A stretch of DNA of 21,292 bases, taken from an uncultured Prevotellaceae bacterium (lineage in GTDB: Bacteria > Bacteroidota > Bacteroidia > Bacteroidales > Bacteroidaceae). Of this stretch, positions 7,703 to 15,816 are shown one piece after another (within the stretch, counting starts at the first letter, position 1; each line of letters begins with the position of its first letter). The notes beneath the pieces were generated by a model. The model did not search any database and had not been told where the DNA came from. It saw only the letters and a list, made by a program, of their open reading frames with translations. The DNA is taken from the NCBI GenBank assembly GCA_937900485.1, contig CALCEL010000064.1:1-21292 (forward strand), read 5' to 3'. The translations under genes were made by a program, and so were the position numbers.

Positions 7703-10700
7703 ATGATTTATTTTTTCAAAACACCTTCGCAGAGCGTCATTGCCACGGACGTCGAGCAATCACTCTCTGCAGACGAGGTTAAGGAGCTTTGCTGGCTTTA
7801 TGGTGAAGCTCAAGTACTCAACGAAAAAAACATTGACGGATTCTTTGTCGGACCACGACGTGAGATGATCACTCCTTGGAGTACCAACGCTGTGGAGATA
7901 ACTCAGAACATGAGTATCCGAGGCGTGAGACGCATCGAGGAGTATTTCCCTGTGGACGGTGAGGACGCTGAGTACGACCCTATGCTGCAGCGTATATATA
8001 AAGGACTTGATCAGGATGTGTTCACAGTCAACATCAAACCGGCTCCAATCGTTCACATCGACAATCTCGAGGAGTACAACGAGAAGGAGGGACTTGCTTT
8101 GTCACCGGAGGAGATTGAGTATCTCCACAAGGTTGAGGGACAGCTTGGACGTAAGTTGACTGACTCTGAGGTGTTCGGTTTTGCACAGATTAACTCAGAA
8201 CATTGTCGTCATAAGATTTTTGGCGGCACATTTATCATCGATGGTGAGGAGAAGGAGTCGTCTCTCTTCCAGATGATTAAGAAGACAACACAGGAGAATC
8301 CTAATAAGATTCTCTCCGCATATAAGGATAACGTGGCTTTCAGTCAAGGTCCTGTCGTTGAGCAGTTCGCTCCTAAGGATCACTCCACTTCAGACTTCTT
8401 CGAGGTCAAGGACATTGAGTCAGTGATATCACTGAAGGCTGAGACACATAACTTCCCGACCACAGTCGAGCCGTTCAACGGTGCCGCCACAGGTACGGGT
8501 GGTGAGATCAGAGACCGTATGGGCGGCGGAGTAGGTTCATGGCCTATAGCTGGTACGGCGGTTTACATGACGTCTTATCCGCGTAACGGCGTGGCTCCGA
8601 GTCAGCCTCACAGCTATGCCAAGTGGACCAAGTCAGACAAGGCGGGCGACATACGTCCGTGGGAGGAGATACTGCCAGTGAGAAAATGGCTGTACCAGAC
8701 TCCTGAGCAGATTCTCATCAAGGCGTCAAACGGAGCGTCCGACTTCGGTAACAAATTCGGACAGCCTCTTATCTGTGGTTCTGTGCTCACCTTTGAGCAT
8801 CAGGAGAACCAGAACGGAAATGTTGAGCAATATGGTTACGACAAGGTCATCATGCTTGCGGGTGGTGTCGGCTATGGCACTAAGCGTGACTGTCTGAAGG
8901 GACAGCCGCAAAAGGGCAACAAGGTGGTCGTCGTTGGTGGTGATAACTATCGCATCGGACTCGGTGGAGGTTCTGTGTCATCCGTCGACACCGGACGTTA
9001 CTCTTCTGGTATTGAGCTTAATGCCGTGCAGCGTGCTAACCCTGAGATGCAGAAACGAGCTAACAACCTCGTGCGCGCTCTCTGTGAGGAGGATGTCAAC
9101 CCTGTAGTGTCTATCCATGACCACGGTTCAGCTGGACATGTGAACTGTCTGTCTGAGCTTGTTGAGGAGTGTGGCGGACTGATTGACATGACTAAGCTGC
9201 CGATAGGTGACCAGACATTATCAAGTAAGGAGATTATCGCCAATGAGTCACAGGAACGTATGGGACTGCTCATCGACGAGAAGCATATCGAGCACGTGCG
9301 TAAGATTGCTGAGCGTGAGCGCGCTCCTCTCTATGTGGTTGGTGAGACAACGGGTGATGCTCACTTTGCTTTCCAGCAGGGTGACGGAGTGCGTCCGTTC
9401 GACCTCGACGTGGCTCAGATGTTCGGACACTCTCCGAAGACATATATGCGTGACGAGACTGTTGTGAGGACATACGAGGATGCGACATACTCATACAATG
9501 ACATAGACAAATATCTGGAGAATGTGCTCCAGCTTGAGGCCGTGGCATGTAAGGACTGGCTCACCAACAAGGTGGATCGTTCCGTGACAGGTAAAATCGC
9601 GCGTCAGCAGTGTCAGGGTGAGATTCAGCTGCCGCTGTCAGACTGTGGCGTGGTGGCTCTCGACTATCGTGGTAAGAAGGGTATCGCCACAGCCATAGGA
9701 CATGCTCCGCAGGCGGGACTCGCCGACCCGGCAGCTGGTTCAGTGCTCTCTGTGGCTGAGTCTCTCACCAACCTTGTGTGGGCACCTCTCGCCGAGGGTC
9801 TTGACTCTGTCAGCCTGTCAGCCAACTGGATGTGGCCATGTAGGTCACAGAAGGGTGAGGATGCCAGGCTGTACGAGGGTGTTGAGGCTTTGTCTGACTT
9901 CTGTTGCGCTCTTCAGATCAACGTGCCGACAGGTAAGGACTCATTGTCAATGACACAGAAGTATCCTGACGGCAGCAAGATTGTCAGCCCGGGAACGGTC
10001 ATCGTGTCATCAGGCGGTGAGGTGAGCGACGTGAGGAAAGTGGTGAGCCCGGTAATCATTAATGACAAGAACACTACACTTTATCATATCGACTTCTCTT
10101 TCGACCAGCTGCGTCTGGGTGGCTCAGCTTTCGCACAGACTCTCGGCAAAGTGGGCAGCGACGTGCCTACTGTTCAGAACCCTGAGTATTTCCGTGACGC
10201 GTTCTTGTCTGTCCAGGAGCTTGTCAATGACGAGCTGTTGCTCGCCGGACACGATATCAGTGCGGGTGGTCTGATCACTACTCTCCTTGAGATGACGTTC
10301 GCCAATCGTAAGGGCGGTCTCGACATCAACCTCTCTGGCATCGCCGAGAAGGACATCGTCAAGGTGCTGTTCGCTGAGAATCCCGGAGTGGTGGTTCAGG
10401 TGGCTAATGACAAAAAAGATGATGTCGAGGCGGTGCTCGACAAAGCCGGCGTGGCATACTCAGCCATCGGCTCTCCTATGGATGAGCGTAAGGTCGACGT
10501 GAAGAAAGACGGACGCACACGTTCGTTCGACATCGACAAGCTGCGTGACGTGTGGTACTCTACATCATATCGCCTGGACACTAAGCAGAGCTTCAACGGA
10601 GCTGCCGCCGACCGCTACGCCAACTACAAGAACCAGCCGGTGGAGCATAAGTTCAACGCCGACTTCACTGGTATGTTGAGCCAGTATGGCATATCTGCGG

Positions 10701-11497
10701 ACAGACGTGAGCGCACTGGTGTCAAAGCGGCTATCATACGTGAGAAGGGTACGAACGGTGAGCGTGAGATGGCTTACTCTCTCTACCTCGCCGGATTCGA
10801 TGTCAAGGATGTTATGATGACAGACCTCGTGAGTGGACGTGAGACACTTGAGGATATCAACATGATTGTGTTCTGCGGAGGATTCTCTAACTCTGACGTT
10901 CTCGGCTCCGCTAAGGGATGGGCTGGTGCCTTCCTCTTCAATCCTAAAGCCAAGGCGGCTCTCGATGCCTTCTATGCTCGTGAGGACACTCTCTCACTCG
11001 GTATCTGTAACGGATGTCAACTGATGATTGAGCTTGGACTCATAAACAATAACCATGCTGTCACTGACGCCAAGGACTATGCGCAGATGCTGCATAACGT
11101 CAGTCATAAGTTCGAGTCAGGCTTCGTCACTCTCAGCATTCCTGAGAACAAGAGCGTGATGTTCGGCTCGTTGTCCGGCAACAAGCTGGGCGTATGGGTG
11201 GCTCATGGTGAGGGACGTTTCCGCCTCCCTAAGGCTGAGAGCGAGTACAATATCATAGCTAAGTATAACTACTCAGGCTATCCTGCAAACCCTAATGGCT
11301 CTGACTATGACGTGGCAGGTCTCTGCTCTGCCGACGGACGTCACCTGGCCATGATGCCGCACCTCGAGCGCGCCATCTTCCCATGGCAGCAGGCTAACTA
11401 TCCTGCAGACCGTTGTAAGGATGATGTCACTCCGTGGATTGAGGCGTTTGTCAACGCTCGCAAGTGGGTGGAGTCTCATACGAAGTGTAATAAGTGA
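7703..11497 (+). CDS. purL: Phosphoribosylformylglycinamidine synthase, long form
   Basis: Catalyses FGAR + glutamine + ATP to FGAM, the fourth step of de novo purine synthesis, in the cytoplasm. At 1264 residues it is the single-chain form (the E. coli enzyme is about 1295), so separate purQ and purS proteins are not needed. Domains in order are the N-terminal PurS-like part, the linker with FGFAQINSEHCRHKIF (about 159-174), two tandem AIRS-type ATP-binding halves (ETHNFPT and GAATGTGGEIRD in the first, GHDISAGGL in the second) and a C-terminal class I glutaminase. The glutaminase has GICNGCQ (nucleophile Cys1102) and PHLERAIF (His1220, Glu1222), so the catalytic triad is intact. It is monocistronic: divergent promoter at its left, strong terminator at its right. 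Confidence 0.98.
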   Translation: MIYFFKTPSQSVIATDVEQSLSADEVKELCWLYGEAQVLNEKNIDGFFVGPRREMITPWSTNAVEITQNMSIRGVRRIEEYFPVDGEDAEYDPMLQRIYKGLDQDVFTVNIKPAPIVHIDNLEEYNEKEGLALSPEEIEYLHKVEGQLGRKLTDSEVFGFAQINSEHCRHKIFGGTFIIDGEEKESSLFQMIKKTTQENPNKILSAYKDNVAFSQGPVVEQFAPKDHSTSDFFEVKDIESVISLKAETHNFPTTVEPFNGAATGTGGEIRDRMGGGVGSWPIAGTAVYMTSYPRNGVAPSQPHSYAKWTKSDKAGDIRPWEEILPVRKWLYQTPEQILIKASNGASDFGNKFGQPLICGSVLTFEHQENQNGNVEQYGYDKVIMLAGGVGYGTKRDCLKGQPQKGNKVVVVGGDNYRIGLGGGSVSSVDTGRYSSGIELNAVQRANPEMQKRANNLVRALCEEDVNPVVSIHDHGSAGHVNCLSELVEECGGLIDMTKLPIGDQTLSSKEIIANESQERMGLLIDEKHIEHVRKIAERERAPLYVVGETTGDAHFAFQQGDGVRPFDLDVAQMFGHSPKTYMRDETVVRTYEDATYSYNDIDKYLENVLQLEAVACKDWLTNKVDRSVTGKIARQQCQGEIQLPLSDCGVVALDYRGKKGIATAIGHAPQAGLADPAAGSVLSVAESLTNLVWAPLAEGLDSVSLSANWMWPCRSQKGEDARLYEGVEALSDFCCALQINVPTGKDSLSMTQKYPDGSKIVSPGTVIVSSGGEVSDVRKVVSPVIINDKNTTLYHIDFSFDQLRLGGSAFAQTLGKVGSDVPTVQNPEYFRDAFLSVQELVNDELLLAGHDISAGGLITTLLEMTFANRKGGLDINLSGIAEKDIVKVLFAENPGVVVQVANDKKDDVEAVLDKAGVAYSAIGSPMDERKVDVKKDGRTRSFDIDKLRDVWYSTSYRLDTKQSFNGAAADRYANYKNQPVEHKFNADFTGMLSQYGISADRRERTGVKAAIIREKGTNGEREMAYSLYLAGFDVKDVMMTDLVSGRETLEDINMIVFCGGFSNSDVLGSAKGWAGAFLFNPKAKAALDAFYAREDTLSLGICNGCQLMIELGLINNNHAVTDAKDYAQMLHNVSHKFESGFVTLSIPENKSVMFGSLSGNKLGVWVAHGEGRFRLPKAESEYNIIAKYNYSGYPANPNGSDYDVAGLCSADGRHLAMMPHLERAIFPWQQANYPADRCKDDVTPWIEAFVNARKWVESHTKCNK

Positions 11498-11540
11498 TTG
11501 TATGCTCTACGCTGAGTATTTTATAATAGATTATATTTGT

Positions 11541-11576
11541 GGGCTGACACCAAAACTTGGTATCAGCCCTTTTTTT
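11541..11576 (+). terminator. Intrinsic terminator of purL
   Basis: GGGCTGACACCAA pairs with TTGGTATCAGCCC across a three-base loop, with one C/A mismatch in a 13-bp stem. A run of seven T follows directly. It lies 43 bases after the purL stop. Confidence 0.93.
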
Positions 11577-11648
11577 GATTGCCTTTGTAATTACATGAAA
11601 GTCAGTAGTAAACAAGCGGTGATATGTAGATGTTAGGTGTGGCTGACG

Positions 11649-11995
11649 GAATGTGATGAAGGTGGAATAACGGACAAATTGCAGTGATACCAAATTTCCT
11701 ATGCCTGAATTTTGCTGACAACGGGTTAACTTGCTGATAATCTTAAAACAAGGTACCTAAAAATCTTAGGTGTCTTTTTTGAAAATCTCAGGTTAGGATA
11801 TAGTCTATACGCAGGTCTGAGAATTTAAAAATCCTAACCTGAACTTTTCAACGTCCTAACCTAAGAATTTCAGACGCCGAATAAGTCACGAGAAAATTCC
11901 GGAAGTCATTTTTTCGTTGTCACGTGTCAACGGAAAAAGAGGAGTTTCGGAAAGCAAAAATTGGTGGTACGGATAGGAAATATGGTTAGCGGTAA
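11649..11995 (+). repeat. Dispersed intergenic repeat, copy B (longest, with inverted ends)
   Basis: The first 212 bases (to 11860) match copy C at 21084-21292, roughly four bases in five by eye with only small gaps. Inverted ends frame much of it: ACCAAATTTCCTAT (11689-11702) against ATAGGAAATATGGT (11973-11986), 13 of 14 complementary, plus an inner pair AATTTTGCT (11708-11716) and AGCAAAAATT (11953-11962). Between them is a nested palindrome: CTTAGGT (11765-11771) with ACCTAAG (11859-11865), and TCAGGTTAGGA (11788-11798) with TCCTAACCTGA (11832-11842), an exact 11-bp match. No open reading frame of note and no target-site duplication is evident. A MITE-like element or a structured RNA would both fit. 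Confidence 0.82.
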
Positions 11996-12025
11996 GATAG
12001 TATAGTTATGTGTGGTGAGGGTACG

Positions 12026-12094
12026 TCACAGGCAATGTGAAACCCCGGAAGCGTACGGACGTTTCCGGGGTCTCATGTTAAATGGTGTCACCAT
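12026..12094 (-). terminator. Hairpin cluster at the hflX 3' end
   Basis: Three inverted repeats lie side by side. TCACA/TGTGA is at 12026-12040. A strong stem at 12042-12052 pairs with 12061-12071 (ACCCCGGAAGC with GTTTCCGGGGT, one G-T pair, 8-base loop). ATGGTG/CACCAT around a single base is at 12082-12094. The middle stem, about 45 bases after the hflX stop, is the best candidate terminator, but only a short T-rich stretch (TTTCACATT) follows it on the minus strand. Confidence 0.55.
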
Positions 12095-12116
12095 GTGCGC
12101 GCGGTGTCTCCGCCTC

Positions 12117-13706
12117 TCACGTCAGGTCTCCATTCTCGTCATACGAGTCATACAGGAAGTCATTATAAGGATATTTCTGCACGTGCAACTCTCGTATCTT
12201 CTTGTACAGAACCTCGCGCAGAGTGTCTATGTTAGTCTTCTCTCTGGCGGAGATGAAGAATGTGGCGAGTGTGGCTCCCAGTTCCTCAGTCACCTCCTTT
12301 TGTTTTATGTCGTCGTTGACGATATACGATCTCACCTTTTTGTCTTCGTTCTCGTCTTTGGCAGGTACGCTGTCTCCGTGTTGTACGCTGTCATTTCCGA
12401 GTCGTGCCATCCAAGTGTTTCTAAGCTCGTCGAGTGAGATATTCTCCTTGGTGCGCGGAGTGAGGTCGTCAGCGTCCTTTTCAATCCATTTGTATGCGTC
12501 AATCTTGTTGAAGATGAACATCTTTGGCTTATTGGCGCATCCGAGGTCGCTCAGCGTCTTCTCCACCACTTCTATCTGTTCCTCGAAGTCTGGGTGTGAG
12601 ATGTCGACGACGTGAAGCAGCAGGTCAGCCTCTCTCACCTCATCCAGTGTGGACTTGAATGACTCGACGAGGTCGGTGGGTAGCTTACGTATGAATCCTA
12701 CGGTGTCGGACAGCAGGAACGGCAGGTTGTCGATGATTACCTTACGTACCGTGGTGTCGAGTGTGGCGAACAGCTTGTTCTCCGCAAAGATGTCGCTCTT
12801 GGCGAGAAGGTTCATGATTGTGCTCTTACCTACGTTGGTATAGCCCACCAGTGCCACTCTGATCAAGCGTCCTCTGTTCTTCCTCTGTGTTGACTTCTGT
12901 GTGTCAATCTCTGCGAGACGTTCCTTGAGCAGTGCCATACGGTTACGTATGATACGCTGGTCCATCTCCAGCTGCGTCTCACCCGGTCCTCTCAGTCCCA
13001 CGGCTCCTCCTCGCTGTCTCTCCAGGTGCGTCCACAGCCTTGTGAGTCGCGGCAGCATGTACTTATATTGTGCCAGCTCCACCTGAGTCTTGGCGGCAGC
13101 CGTCTGTGCTCTCATTGCGAAGATGTCGAGGATAAGACGTGTGCGGTCTATGATTTTCACCTGTAGCACCTGCTCTATGTTTCTTATCTGCTTGGCACTC
13201 AGCTCATCGTCGAAGATGACCATGCCGATAGGCTGCGGCACGTTGTTGCCAGCCTCGTCTCTCTGCCTTGCCAGCATCTTCTCGAGTTTACGTTGCTTGC
13301 GGCTCTTGGTCTCGTTTCTCTTCTGTTGGTTGTCATCGGTGAAGAAAGAGTCGTCCTCTTCCTCCATGTAGCTGTCTCCGTGTCGTGCCTTGGTGCCGGT
13401 CACGATGGTTTGCTGGTAAGGGTTGCCGAGGGCTATCTGCTCCTCCCAGTAAGCGTCGACCTCGTCTTGCTTCTCCTTGATGAATGCCGCTATCTCCTCC
13501 AGTTTACCCGTTCCCAGATATGTGGTGGTGCTTGGCCCGTTGACTCTCTGTGTGAATCTCCTGACCACCTTGGCTCCCGCCGTCTCCGCCAGGAACTCAA
13601 GCTCGTCGAGATATTCTTTAGTTTTTCTCTCGTTTTGTTGAGGTGTGATGAGACCCACCAGCACGGCGGTCTCCACACTTGACTCTGATATGACAAATTC
13701 TTTCAT
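12117..13706 (-). CDS. hflX: GTPase HflX with two charged insertions
   Basis: Ribosome-associated GTPase that in other bacteria splits stalled 70S ribosomes under stress. Family marks are GPSTTTYLGTGKLEE (57-71), the glycine-rich block RGGAVGLRGPGETQLE (232-247), G1 GYTNVGKS (288-295), G3 DTVG (334-337), G4 NKID (400-403) and G5 SAR (486-488). At 529 residues it is about 100 longer than E. coli HflX (426). The excess sits in two charged, low-complexity segments: about 81-158 in the N-terminal domain (MEEEDDSFFTDD, then a Lys/Arg-rich stretch) and about 405-478 between G4 and G5. All GTPase motifs are intact. It is the last gene after rsgA and a TPR gene, 79 bp downstream of the latter. Confidence 0.95.
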   Translation of the reverse strand: MKEFVISESSVETAVLVGLITPQQNERKTKEYLDELEFLAETAGAKVVRRFTQRVNGPSTTTYLGTGKLEEIAAFIKEKQDEVDAYWEEQIALGNPYQQTIVTGTKARHGDSYMEEEDDSFFTDDNQQKRNETKSRKQRKLEKMLARQRDEAGNNVPQPIGMVIFDDELSAKQIRNIEQVLQVKIIDRTRLILDIFAMRAQTAAAKTQVELAQYKYMLPRLTRLWTHLERQRGGAVGLRGPGETQLEMDQRIIRNRMALLKERLAEIDTQKSTQRKNRGRLIRVALVGYTNVGKSTIMNLLAKSDIFAENKLFATLDTTVRKVIIDNLPFLLSDTVGFIRKLPTDLVESFKSTLDEVREADLLLHVVDISHPDFEEQIEVVEKTLSDLGCANKPKMFIFNKIDAYKWIEKDADDLTPRTKENISLDELRNTWMARLGNDSVQHGDSVPAKDENEDKKVRSYIVNDDIKQKEVTEELGATLATFFISAREKTNIDTLREVLYKKIRELHVQKYPYNDFLYDSYDENGDLT

Positions 13707-13785
13707 CTGATGTCTGTTTTTGTTGTTACCGGGACTTGTTGGTCGTCATGTCCGTCATGCCGTCTGCGTTGTCAGTCGCGATGTG

Positions 13786-14616
13786 TCAGTCCCTCTTACA
13801 CTCTTTGAGCTCTTTTTTCAGCTGTCCTCTCGGCACTCCGAGGCTGATGGCCCGCTCAAAGTCTTTCCTTGCCAGTCTGTTGTTCTTCTTCTCGTAATGC
13901 AGGAAGCCCCTGGCTAGTATGAAGTTTTTGTTGTCCGGCTCCAGCTCAATGGCCTTGTCGAGGTCCATGATGGCCAGCTCGTACTGATGCTCCTCAGCCT
14001 CTATCTCAGCTCTCACACTGTAAATCTCCGCCTTGTCCGGATATTTCTCGGCGAGTAAGGTGAGACGTGACAGCGCCTCCGCCTTTTTGTCGCACTCGTG
14101 GAACAGTATGGCGACTCCCAACAGTCCCGCATAGTTGTCGGGGTCTATGGTCAGCAGTCGCTCATAGTGTGTCTTAGCCTTGGCGTACTCACGTTGCCTG
14201 GTGTAAATATATGCGGCGTACCGCAGAGCCTCTGTGTTGTTGGGGTCGACGTCAATGACGTTCTTGTAGTCGATGAGGGCTTTGCTCATGTTACCCATGT
14301 AGAGATACAGGTTGGCCCTGCTCATCAGGATGGGCACGTTCTGCGGAGCCAGGTTGAGAGCGTACTCGTAGGATGTCAGAGCGCGCTCGGTGTGTCCTTG
14401 TGCCTCCTGTACCTTGGCCATGTTGCTATAGACCAGAGGGTTTCTGTGGTCGTACGGTGATAGACGCAGGGCATTCTTGTAAAGTTGCTCCGCATATTCC
14501 AGTGAGTCGTGTGATACTGCTCTGTTGGCGGCTTCCACATACTCCTCGTATGTCTGTGCGCCGGCACACAGCGTGCAGAGGCTAATAAGCGCTGCGATAC
14601 TTATCTTCTTTCTCAT
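13786..14616 (-). CDS. Exported tetratricopeptide-repeat protein
   Basis: A 276-residue protein with a signal peptide (MRKKISIAALISLCTLCAGAQ, cleavage probably after CAGA), followed by about six to seven TPR units. Typical repeat ends are NALRLSPYD, YALNLAPQN, NVIDVDPNN, RLLTIDPDN, LLAEKYPDK, KAIELEPDN and RAISLGVPR. TPR arrays bind other proteins; the partner is unknown, and location is probably periplasmic. I chose the ATG at 14616 because it starts the signal peptide directly; an in-frame ATG at 14664 would place 16 non-signal-like residues before it. The gene starts inside the last 35 bases of rsgA, in another frame, so the two are likely co-transcribed and perhaps coupled. No enzyme domain is seen. 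Confidence 0.88.
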   Translation of the reverse strand: MRKKISIAALISLCTLCAGAQTYEEYVEAANRAVSHDSLEYAEQLYKNALRLSPYDHRNPLVYSNMAKVQEAQGHTERALTSYEYALNLAPQNVPILMSRANLYLYMGNMSKALIDYKNVIDVDPNNTEALRYAAYIYTRQREYAKAKTHYERLLTIDPDNYAGLLGVAILFHECDKKAEALSRLTLLAEKYPDKAEIYSVRAEIEAEEHQYELAIMDLDKAIELEPDNKNFILARGFLHYEKKNNRLARKDFERAISLGVPRGQLKKELKECKRD

Positions 14617-15538
14617 CTTCAAGCATTGAGAGATATGAGTTATAACGGCTCTCACTGATGTCATGACGCTCTACGGCTTCAAGCACGGCACAGTGGGGCT
14701 CGTGCGTGTGTGTGCAGTTGTTGAAACGGCAGTCGGCGGAGAAATGGAAGATTTCCTTGAAGTAGTGTCCCACCTCCTCACGGCTCATGTTGAAGGTTCC
14801 GAATCCCTTGATGCCAGGAGTGTCTATGATGTAGCCTCCTCCGTCCACCTCATACATCTCCGAGAATGTCGTGGTGTGTTTACCTGTTCCGTAGGCGTCG
14901 GACACCTCGTTGGTGCGAAGGTCAAGTCCGGGGAACAAGGTGTTGATGAGTGTTGACTTGCCCACACCGCTGTTGCCGGACAGACACACTATGTTGCCAC
15001 TGATCTTCTCCCTGAGCCTTTCCACTCCCTCACCTGTCTTGGCGGATATGCGCATACACTCATACCCTATGGTCTCGTAGAGTCGTATCACTCCGTCAAG
15101 GTACTCACGCCATTCTCCTTCGATGATGTCTGTCTTGTTGAACACTAGGACCGTTGGTATGCGGTACGCCTCGGTGCTTGCCAGGAAACGGTCTATGAAC
15201 GTGAGTGACGTCTCAGGTTGAGTGACGGTCACAATGAGAAAACAGAGGTCCACGTTGGCGGCTATGATGTGTGACTGTTTGCTGAGGTTGGTCGATTTGC
15301 GTATGATGTAATTCTTACGGTCCTCAAGCTTGGTGATCAGTCCCTGGTGAGCCTGCTCAATGTCCATGTCGCTGGTCTTCTCAGGCGTGAACTCCACCCT
15401 GTCGCCTATGGCTATGGGATTGGTGGTGCGTATGCCCTTAATCCTGAAGTTACCTTTAATCTTGCAGTCGTACACGTCTCCGTCATCGTTCTTGACGGTG
15501 TAGCTGTACCCCGTGTTTCGTATTACTAAACCCTTCAA
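14582..15538 (-). CDS. rsgA: Ribosome small-subunit-dependent GTPase A
   Basis: Circularly permuted GTPase that checks late 30S subunit maturation. The permuted motif order is plain: an N-terminal OB-fold (residues 1-75), G4 NKTD (134-137), G5 SAK (165-167), G1 GNSGVGKS (188-195), G2 region GKHTTT (219-224), G3 DTPG (239-242). The C-terminal zinc-binding part has Cys270, Cys275, His277 and Cys283 in CRFNNCTHTHEPHC. The 318 residues are a normal length. It is the first gene of the leftward run, behind an exact Bacteroidota promoter, and divergent from dnaE. Its last 35 bases overlap the start of the TPR gene. With hflX, the run brings together two ribosome-linked GTPases. Confidence 0.97.
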   Translation of the reverse strand: MKGLVIRNTGYSYTVKNDDGDVYDCKIKGNFRIKGIRTTNPIAIGDRVEFTPEKTSDMDIEQAHQGLITKLEDRKNYIIRKSTNLSKQSHIIAANVDLCFLIVTVTQPETSLTFIDRFLASTEAYRIPTVLVFNKTDIIEGEWREYLDGVIRLYETIGYECMRISAKTGEGVERLREKISGNIVCLSGNSGVGKSTLINTLFPGLDLRTNEVSDAYGTGKHTTTFSEMYEVDGGGYIIDTPGIKGFGTFNMSREEVGHYFKEIFHFSADCRFNNCTHTHEPHCAVLEAVERHDISESRYNSYLSMLEDEKEDKYRSAY

Positions 15539-15600
15539 ATTGCTGTTTGTTTATTATGCTTTTGTGTCACCGTCCGGTATTGACGTCCGGTCTTCGTTTG

Positions 15601-15631
15601 CAAAGGTACTCGCTTTCGCTGACTCCACAAA
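15601..15631 (-). promoter_or_regulatory. Bacteroidota-type promoter for rsgA run
   Basis: On the minus strand the -7 box TACCTTTG (15601-15608) matches exactly, with a -33 box TTTG (15628-15631) 19 bases upstream. The leader to the rsgA ATG would be about 55-60 bases. This is the best-formed promoter in the window. Confidence 0.75.
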
Positions 15632-15790
15632 ATAAATGATGTGTTAAAAATGTTAACGAGTGAATGTCTGTCGCTTACATCTTTTCCGTCTTCTCCTCGG
15701 TGTCTGTGTGGCACGTCGAGCGATTTTGTAAATTTAACTTCGATACGGTATATTTAGGATGGTTTTTCTCAACGCGTGCGAAAAAAAGAT

Positions 15791-15798
15791 TAATTTTG
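15791..15798 (+). promoter_or_regulatory. Possible -7 box for dnaE
   Basis: TAATTTTG fits TAnnTTTG and lies 18 bases before the chosen dnaE ATG, which would give a very short leader. The -33 position is T-rich but not TTTG. If real, it rules out the longer in-frame start at 15664. Confidence 0.4.
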
Positions 15799-15816
15799 TC
15801 GGCAAATTATTTTCAG

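Larger units (their letters stand above)
11577..12116. other. Intergenic region between convergent purL and hflX
   Basis: About 540 bases without a credible gene. It consists mainly of repeat copy B (11649 to about 11995), then three small hairpins next to the hflX end. The sequence is clearly more AT-rich than the flanking genes, and both transcription units point into it. Confidence 0.8.

Noticed and set aside
11451..11693. 80-codon leftward frame over the purL end and terminator
   Set aside because: Runs through the terminator and into repeat B; no protein features.
11649..11995. CRISPR array or tRNA in the repeat region
   Set aside because: Repeats are dispersed and long, not short and regularly spaced; no cloverleaf or tRNA 3' end is seen. 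No cas gene is present in the window.
14617..14664. 16-codon upstream extension of the TPR gene
   Set aside because: It would bury the signal peptide behind a non-signal-like segment.
15664..15816. 51-codon in-frame extension of dnaE
   Set aside because: The PHP domain normally starts at MEDFIHLHVH; the extension is unlike the family and contains a possible -7 box.
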